Below are positions 62,501 through 64,000 of a DNA stretch of 64,000 nucleotides, in pieces. Below the pieces are notes generated by a model. It worked only from the letters and a program-made list of their open reading frames with translations. It had not been told where the DNA came from and did not search any database. The position numbers and the translations under genes were made by a program. Every line of letters begins with the position of its first letter. Positions within the stretch are counted from its first letter, which is position 1. This DNA comes from Sphingomonas sp. IBVSS2 (GTDB lineage Bacteria; Pseudomonadota; Alphaproteobacteria; Sphingomonadales; Sphingomonadaceae), in NCBI RefSeq assembly GCF_002127225.1, contig NZ_NFUR01000009.1, positions 48,823 to 112,822 on the forward strand, read 5' to 3'.

Positions 62501-63283
62501 CTGGACGTTCGAATATTGATGCAGGTCGCCCGCCGCGGCCGGGAAGGTGAAGCCCGAACTCGTCGATCCGGTCGATCCGTTGCCCTGCGGCGGCGGGGCC
62601 GAGCCGATGCCCGCGCTCACATCGGTGACGATCGGCGTGGTGACCGTGCCGCCGCCGGTCTTGTCGAGCGTGACGCCGGTGACCCTGCCCGAGGTCAGCT
62701 GGACCGCGCTCACCGTGTAGGTGATGTTGGTATTGGTATCGGTGAAGGTCTGGCCGATGGTGTTGGCGAGCAGGATCGTGTTGTTCTGGTCGGTGCGGAC
62801 CAGCGCGTCGTTGATCACTTCGACCACGCGCTCATTGGCATTGGTGACCGGATTCAGAACCATGTCGCCGACATGGACCGGCGGTATCGCCGGCGGCGTG
62901 GGCATCGGTGCCATCATCGCCTTGGCGAGCGCCATGCGCGATACGCTGGTATTGGCCGCGGCGGTGGTCGCCCAGGCGGCGGTGCCCATGGCGAGCAGCA
63001 GGCCGATGCGCTTCAGGTGGCGGGCGAGCGTGCCGAACAGCTTGCGGTCGGCCTGGCGCGGGCGGCGGGGGACGCCGGCACCGGCGATGCGATCGCGCAG
63101 CCGCTCGAGCGCATGCGACAACGCCGCCGACCGATCGGCGAGCAGCGAGAGGACGGCGCCGATCTCCGAAATGAAATCCGATCGCTGGATGCGGCTCAAC
63201 CGATCGGCATCGACCGCATCGCCCGTCGCATCCACCAGCGCCGCGAGCCGCGCGAGCCGCACAGCATCCGTTCGCCGAACCAT
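50570..63283 (-). CDS. giant glycine-rich autotransporter adhesin
   Basis: 4,237 residues from ATG 63283, chosen because GGGGGAA lies just upstream; an in-frame ATG at 63322 lacks this. The N-terminus has about 90 charged residues (winged by RHLKR) before a hydrophobic signal segment at about 93-110 (IGLLLAMGTAAWATTAAA). A unique region with a cysteine pair (ICIFGGCF) follows. Then come about 51 glycine-rich repeats, mostly 60-75 residues, with the core GIxAQSxGGGGGxGG and strands such as VTVxNxGxIxTxG. Near the end are a low-glycine linker and an autotransporter beta-barrel domain of about 290 residues ending in SLSARIRF. The barrel would place the repeats on the cell surface (type Va). Probable role: adhesion, aggregation or surface layer. 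No partner secretion gene is adjacent. Confidence 0.93.
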   Translation of the reverse strand: MVRRTDAVRLARLAALVDATGDAVDADRLSRIQRSDFISEIGAVLSLLADRSAALSHALERLRDRIAGAGVPRRPRQADRKLFGTLARHLKRIGLLLAMGTAAWATTAAANTSVSRMALAKAMMAPMPTPPAIPPVHVGDMVLNPVTNANERVVEVINDALVRTDQNNTILLANTIGQTFTDTNTNITYTVSAVQLTSGRVTGVTLDKTGGGTVTTPIVTDVSAGIGSAPPPQGNGSTGSTSSGFTFPAAAGDLHQYSNVQRGANGGNGSFGAGVEICIFGGCFTIGANASAGGGGANGPNIAATVTPANNGNITTISDNLPGIAAISAGGNGGKGGDGAGNVRGGAGGGAGRGGNVDLSSSVTIATSGVRSYGILAQSVAGRGGAGGTGYLFSGGGASGPAAQGGTVNVSNSGQIKTTNTGAIGILAQSLGGNAGTSGGSYGIVGNPGAGSVGGDGGNVTVEHSGIVRTEGVDAVGIQAQSIGGSGGNVGGTGGIVAFGGTAGNGGNGGSATINVRAGAEVTTTNSGAYGVFAQSIGGGGGSAGGSGGLVAFGSDGSTAGNGGSASALVEAGATITTGGANAHGVFVESVGGGGGAGGASGGAVAVGGKGGSGGTGGAASATIGGAVRTGGVDARGVFVQSVGGGGGSAEGTGGLVSIGGSGTGGGLAGSASASITATGSVVTTGKGADAVFVQSVGGGGGAGSGSGGVVALGGTGGTGGNGGTVTVGNAGTVRTEGDGARGIFAQSVGGGGGKGGDSGGLVTIGGNGSAASTGGTVTITNTGSVTTLRNNATAIFAQSVGGGGGDGGTTGGVLLTIGGKGASGGNAGIVTVNHSGNIGTGGNDSNGIFAQSIGGGGGNGGASASLSAFVGVAIGGAGSAGGNGGTVDVNLTPRSVMVGGVPTQLDPFIATSGDRSRGIQLQSIGGGGGNGGFAVQATGGFFGGASVAIGGSGGTGGTGGHVTLDGDAVILTTGDNAQGILAQSVGGGGGAGGFTVSVAAAAGPALGAAVSLGIGGSGGTGGNGGLVEIRSGGAIQTDGDFSTGLLTQSVGGGGGNGGFNVSAAVAAGGGGAVSFAVGIGGKGANAGNGGVVDTDFDGTISTGGDDAGGAVIQSVGGAGGSGGFNVSGAVSFAGTTSVGVAVGIGGAGGGGGDGGKVTGRVGGNVQTTGDRATGVLIQSAGGGGGNGGFNIAGSISGSGSYAGGISVGLGGAGAGGGGGGDVTGTAAGTIYTSGDQSDGLLVQSLGGGGGSGGFNISGSIAGSATFGGGLSVGLGGAGGTGGNALHATGSALAAVHTLGDQSRGVVVQSNGGGGGAGAFNVSGSIGGSGSYGASVNIGLGGSGGGAGNGGEVDASAVSILTEGNQSGGFLAQSAGGGGGAGGFNVAGGVSFGGTAAGALSVGLGGSGGGGGDAMRVGATVTGNVVTLGDQSTAITAQSLGGGGGTGGFNVSGGIGISGTIAGAINVGIGGSGGSGGDAGKVTLTVTGTTATAGDKSDGILAQSVGGGGGAGAFNVSGGIAVAKDGAGTLGIGLGGAGGSGGDGKAVTLNVNQGVADTADTLVAVSTEGDDARGIVAQSLGGGGGNGAFNVTGGIAGSKSGAGNIGVGIGGAGATAGYAEAVIANINGDVATRGARSGGALIQSVGGGGGNGGFNISGGIAVSKELTGNVLVGVGGFGGAGGDAGTVNATLTSDIGTRGDDSLGLTVQSLGGSGGNGAFNVTGGLSLSAGDGSSGTLGVGVGGFGDSGGNAKAVTAALTGDVATLGARSGAILIQSAGGGGGNGGFNVTGSIALSSGGTGTLGVGIGGFGGDGGDAATVDATLSGNVATSGAESAGALIQSLGGGGGNGGFNVTGSLSISAGNNTSIGAAIGIGGFGGDGGISQKVTASVAGDYRTRGSDSAGVVAQSIAGGGGAGGINISGAIALSTGTAGTASIGIGGFGGDGGKAGDVELTRTGNTVTSGADSDGVVAQSIGGGGGRGGMNVAGGISGSTGGSTGSFGFGLGGFGGGGGEAGNVTARVTGNVLATGNGGVVAHAAQTINFLGFDFTFPAYRTIAHGSNGVIAQSVGGGGGQGGLNVTGQIALTSPGSSSASRVASLGIGGFGGDGGNAGTVELSVKAPGTDRVQVVASGDERSAVIAQSLGGSGGIGGINVSGGISLDGQLTVGIGGFGGDGGLGRKVTANVDADLFAQGTKARGLLVQSVGGGGGTGGINISGGITADTTATEPTLVFGIGGFGGAGNASGDVIATQNGQVMVDGYEATGIIVQSVAGGGGDGGLNVSAALNNAGAGKSKLTGVALAAGLGGTGGTGADAGDVTFTSNGNVLVNTKVTTGAGGAVTLSATDYVGKATGILVQSVGGGGGQGGIDVAGAVSRQGAPIALGIGGTGGAGGNAGDVTVTRGYTMVGGVETETPGLIRTFGDESNGMTVQSIGGGGGNAGFNLVLDVTLAPAGNSPFAAVVNVGGAGGDAGAGGDVTLRHRGDIGTSGALSDGILAQSISKGGGNGTFNLAGGYTRDANQLNLSIGGRGGIGGEAGDVEVDHDGAIVTTGERSIGIHAQSIGGGGGNASFDFGLVPGAKNQFALSLGQSGGTGGTGGEVTVNAAGAIDTSGGYSSAIFAQSVGGGGGNSGSFKIGGTVGTGSGSSAQSFAGSVGVGLDGGVGATGGAVSVVNAANLTTRGVESRGIWAQSIGGSGGAGGSGTGVMVNTTAALTVAVGGTGGVGSKSSTVDVGNSARIVTGGDDADGILAQSIGGGGGTGGFAASVALQYKGSGNTSNTMGIAVGGSGGTAGIGDTVTVTNTGVIATSGARAFGIRAQSIGGGGGIGGAVIDFRAQGKSANNSINVNVGGAGGTGEKAGDVSVTNEGLIWTKGEDAAGISANSIGGGGGDAGLVLQLAVGATGADKQTHSARVTIGGNGGSGGAGGKVTVVNRDTGGTNSGDILTEGKGAYGIFAQSLGGGGGNSSTILALTGVASGKDSATFGFNFGAVGGSGNVGGVVDVTNAGTIETKGEGAHGILAQSIGGGGGNGGMALTGSLLIGAPTSAPLIAIGGVGGNGGNGGAVTVTNSGSILTRGAKANGIVAQSIGGGGGNAGLGAALTPEPASLTLSNEIALIVGLTGGGTGGTGGAVTVNQTGDITVLGAGSQAIVADSINGGGGTLGFDFSGITGLPGLPVVGPGGNTQRPNPLLVARAGADGASGMNAGKVTVNSNGTIGAGGRNGVGISNQAIGGGGGTIDIDLDIVALHDPTVTDPQAPIGVRLALGGLGGADNDGGDITGSHAGSVTTNGDGAAGALTQSIGGGGGRGIIDVTAQLASFFAGASVTLGADGTTGASGGAIQRGMTGAISTTGKFAPGAIVQSIGGGGGSAIVEIALGTGATAAAPSVLNVDATAPGTGPSAGLAPESQRALAYWLAGAGADPLAVAPPAVPPTVIALGANGGAGLDGGTVTLAYAGGFTTLGDYSPALVVQSIGAGGGEVRLTGGSASVTLGGSGGASGNGGSVTVSNNGAIQTAGNHAHGVFLQSIGGGGGAVLGAIDSASIAFNAANTGNGGAIRFDQTGNIAVLGANSIGVVAQSLGGGGGWVEGIFAGNGTGSGAGGAIDLRLSGSVFAAGLNSTGIFAQSQGSTGAGNIRVTANNLVRGGGGTGAGIRLAGGAANLIQLTSGSISAVSGLAIDTGAGNDRVENSGTIIGNVDLGSGANALVNNANGIFIAFSRIDLRDGAGSSGSFANAGDFQMGLAASRTPIDLLNGATFANLDGVGTPATNLLYGARVINTVDLDGDFTQSATGHMAFDVAFGPYASDRVNVSGNTSVAGTGDVILTWMQDKNPVTLFATAGTATNNGLTIRDTLAVDYRVLANSAGIQLAFDTNFGQPFLNRNERALGAYMDRAVTAGSSAGIGRLLALLGNIQAGSEAQYRAIFDQLNPEPYLIASLTQFGAARDFSSNLFGCGTLAGPAGAGCVWSQAGGHVFRRSGDSEHASVRGDTDGRFRAGFEKPLGGDWMVGGAIGYDSLGNARIDGLRANSDGDGVHAGIGARYAGASGAQFAASVSGGWQWTELRRGVNIFDPRQGVGNQGTGYLQGSAEAAWVLGQGTVFARPAVRGFVTALRQGGFTERGLAGLGVESLSHTQWIGTVAPELSLGVRLAGNGPTSATFAITGGGVFNTTDRIAAPFRLLGGNASAAPATITTLMDRQAAHVGAELRVVGNENLSLRLGYDGEFGKRTTDHRASLSARIRF
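52400..62210 (-). repeat. coding repeat array of the adhesin passenger
   Basis: About 51 occurrences of a motif like AQSIGGGGGxGG can be counted by eye in the translated passenger, spaced at about 55 to 90 residues. Units in the middle (roughly 56.5-60.5 kb) are most alike, both in protein and in DNA; those near the ends are more divergent. The DNA repeats on the plus strand as CCGCCGCCGCCGAT-type clusters. This is a typical substrate for recombination that changes the number of units. Confidence 0.8.
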
Positions 63284-63666
63284 CGTAATTCCCCCGAAAT
63301 ACCTGAGTCGAACTTGGATCATATCATGCTGAACAAGTAATTACCTTTGTTCGCACATGGTTTCCGTAGCGGCATCTGTCCCGTATCCGTGCAGTCGGAG
63401 CATGGGAAGTCGGCCGTGATCAGCCGGTTTCACCAGGGAGCGGCGAACGGATATGTCCGATTTGTTTCCAGAATGGCCCGCGCAATTGGGGTCGCCGCGG
63501 CCGCCGCTCCCGGCTTGTGCCTGGGACTGTGTTCCATTTGAGGAAGGGGAAGGGGAAGGGAAAGGGAAAGGGAAAGGGAAAGGGGAAGGGCGAGGGGCTT
63601 TCCCTCCCTGCGCGGCGCCCTCGCTCCGTCCGCGACGGCGATCCGGGGCGGAGACCGCCGGTCGAA
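63284..63666. other. intergenic region with GA-rich microsatellite
   Basis: No gene is supported here. TATGAT (63323-63318, reverse strand), 35 bases before the adhesin start, is a good -10 candidate, but no clear -35 box stands before it. At 63541-63590 lies a purine-only tract built of GGGAAA and GGGGAA units, about eight in a row on the plus strand. It lies some 260-310 bases upstream of the adhesin start. The rest is ordinary sequence. Confidence 0.6.
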
Positions 63667-63736
63667 CGGAAAAAATGCGAGGATCGGAAAAAAGTGCATT
63701 TTTCGGGTTGACGGGAATCGGTCCGGCACATAGATG
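63667..63736 (+). promoter_or_regulatory. rRNA operon promoter with UP-like A-tracts
   Basis: TTGACG at 63708-63713, a 17-base spacer and TAGATG at 63731-63736, followed by the GC-rich discriminator GCGCC, form a stable-RNA type promoter. Two A-tracts and a T-tract (AAAAAA at 63670-63675 and 63688-63693, TTTTT at about 63699-63703) stand before it as in UP elements. The discriminator is typical for growth-rate and ppGpp control. The link to rRNA is supported by the leader that follows. Confidence 0.7.
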
Positions 63737-63878
63737 GCGCCCTCCCGGCAGCGAGGCGCTCGCTTCTCTGCTCTGACCGGCCTCCGGTTGGGACGTTCTT
63801 CAATCGGTTGCGCGGCTTCGGCGGCGCTGACTGTTTCCCCTCCAAGGGGTGCTCGTGGCGACGCTTCGGGCAGGAACG

Positions 63879-64000
63879 TGCTCTTTGACATAGTGATTTA
63901 GATGAAGGGACATGTGGGCGGCGGCCCTGGGTTCTGACGGCTTCTAGGCGTTGGATACTCAGAGAAAGACAAGCCGTTCCAAGGTCTTCCGGTTTTTGGC
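63879..64000 (+). ncRNA. 16S rRNA leader with boxA, partial
   Basis: TGCTCTTTGACA at 63879-63890 differs by one base from the E. coli rrn boxA (TGCTCTTTAACA), the antitermination signal for rRNA operons. The following GATGAAGGGACATGTGGGCG stretch (from 63902) and GCCGTTCCAAGGTCTTCC near the end look like the 5' leader that precedes 16S rRNA in sphingomonads, from memory. It contains sequence likely to pair in the RNase III processing stem. The mature 16S gene starts beyond the window and cannot be seen. Confidence 0.75.

Noticed and set aside
50570..63340. Proline-rich and alanine-rich open frames on the plus strand across the adhesin gene
   Set aside because: They mirror the glycine-codon repeats of the adhesin (GGC/GCC read backwards) and have no start signals of their own. 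The autotransporter reading alone gives a signal segment, a repeat pattern and a barrel.

Overview
The window looks like chromosomal DNA of a sphingomonad-type alphaproteobacterium (Sphingomonas or a near relative). The reasons are high GC, large TonB-dependent receptors without SusD partners, many secreted hydrolases, ATGA/TGATG gene overlaps, REP-like hairpins of the type that translates as 'HPELVSGS', and an rRNA leader of alphaproteobacterial type at the right edge. No database search was possible; family calls rest on reading motifs and on remembered family features.

Region 1 (1-15.6 kb) is a sugar and phenolic-ester locus. The end of an L-rhamnose permease (RhaT) overlaps a triosephosphate isomerase-like gene. 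Convergent to them is a tightly overlapping eight-gene operon, read leftward: TonB-dependent receptor, GH78 alpha-L-rhamnosidase, type-B carboxylesterase, small alpha/beta esterase, tannase/feruloyl esterase, AMP-forming acyl-CoA synthetase, a small exported protein of unknown function, and a GH3 beta-glucosidase with a PA14-like insert. Together these would import and dismantle rhamnose- and glucose-containing, acyl-esterified plant glycosides, pass rhamnose to RhaT and activate the released aromatic acid as a CoA ester.

Region 2 (16-39.8 kb) combines peptide breakdown with aryl-pyruvate oxidation. A rightward operon carries a second TonB-dependent receptor, an S9 peptidase, a DUF885 protein, a DUF3830 protein, a BASS-family transporter, a DadA/PuuB-like FAD oxidoreductase and another DUF885 protein. 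A leftward operon carries a TPR/2OG-oxygenase protein, a cyclase-family hydrolase resembling isatin hydrolase, and indolepyruvate:ferredoxin oxidoreductase IorA and IorB. Nearby are an exported amidohydrolase, a MarR regulator and an exported M24 peptidase. A further DUF885 gene lies at 16-17.7 kb.

Region 3 (39.9-50.4 kb) is an eight-gene leftward operon: a flavin monooxygenase/old-yellow-enzyme fusion of the 2-aminobenzoyl-CoA monooxygenase/reductase type, an SDR, MarR, a crotonase, an acyl-CoA dehydrogenase, a 4HBT thioesterase, a Rid protein and glutaryl-CoA dehydrogenase. A divergent aminotransferase and a fourth DUF885 gene follow. Regions 2 and 3 read together suggest uptake and hydrolysis of peptides, transamination of aromatic amino acids (tryptophan is the best guess), oxidation of the arylpyruvate and ring breakdown through an aminobenzoyl-CoA-type thioester. 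No CoA ligase for anthranilate, no kynureninase and no thiolase is seen, so the chain is incomplete.

Region 4 (50.5-64 kb) is one gene for a 4,237-residue autotransporter with about 51 glycine-rich repeats. Divergent from it, at the window edge, lie the promoter and leader of an rRNA operon.
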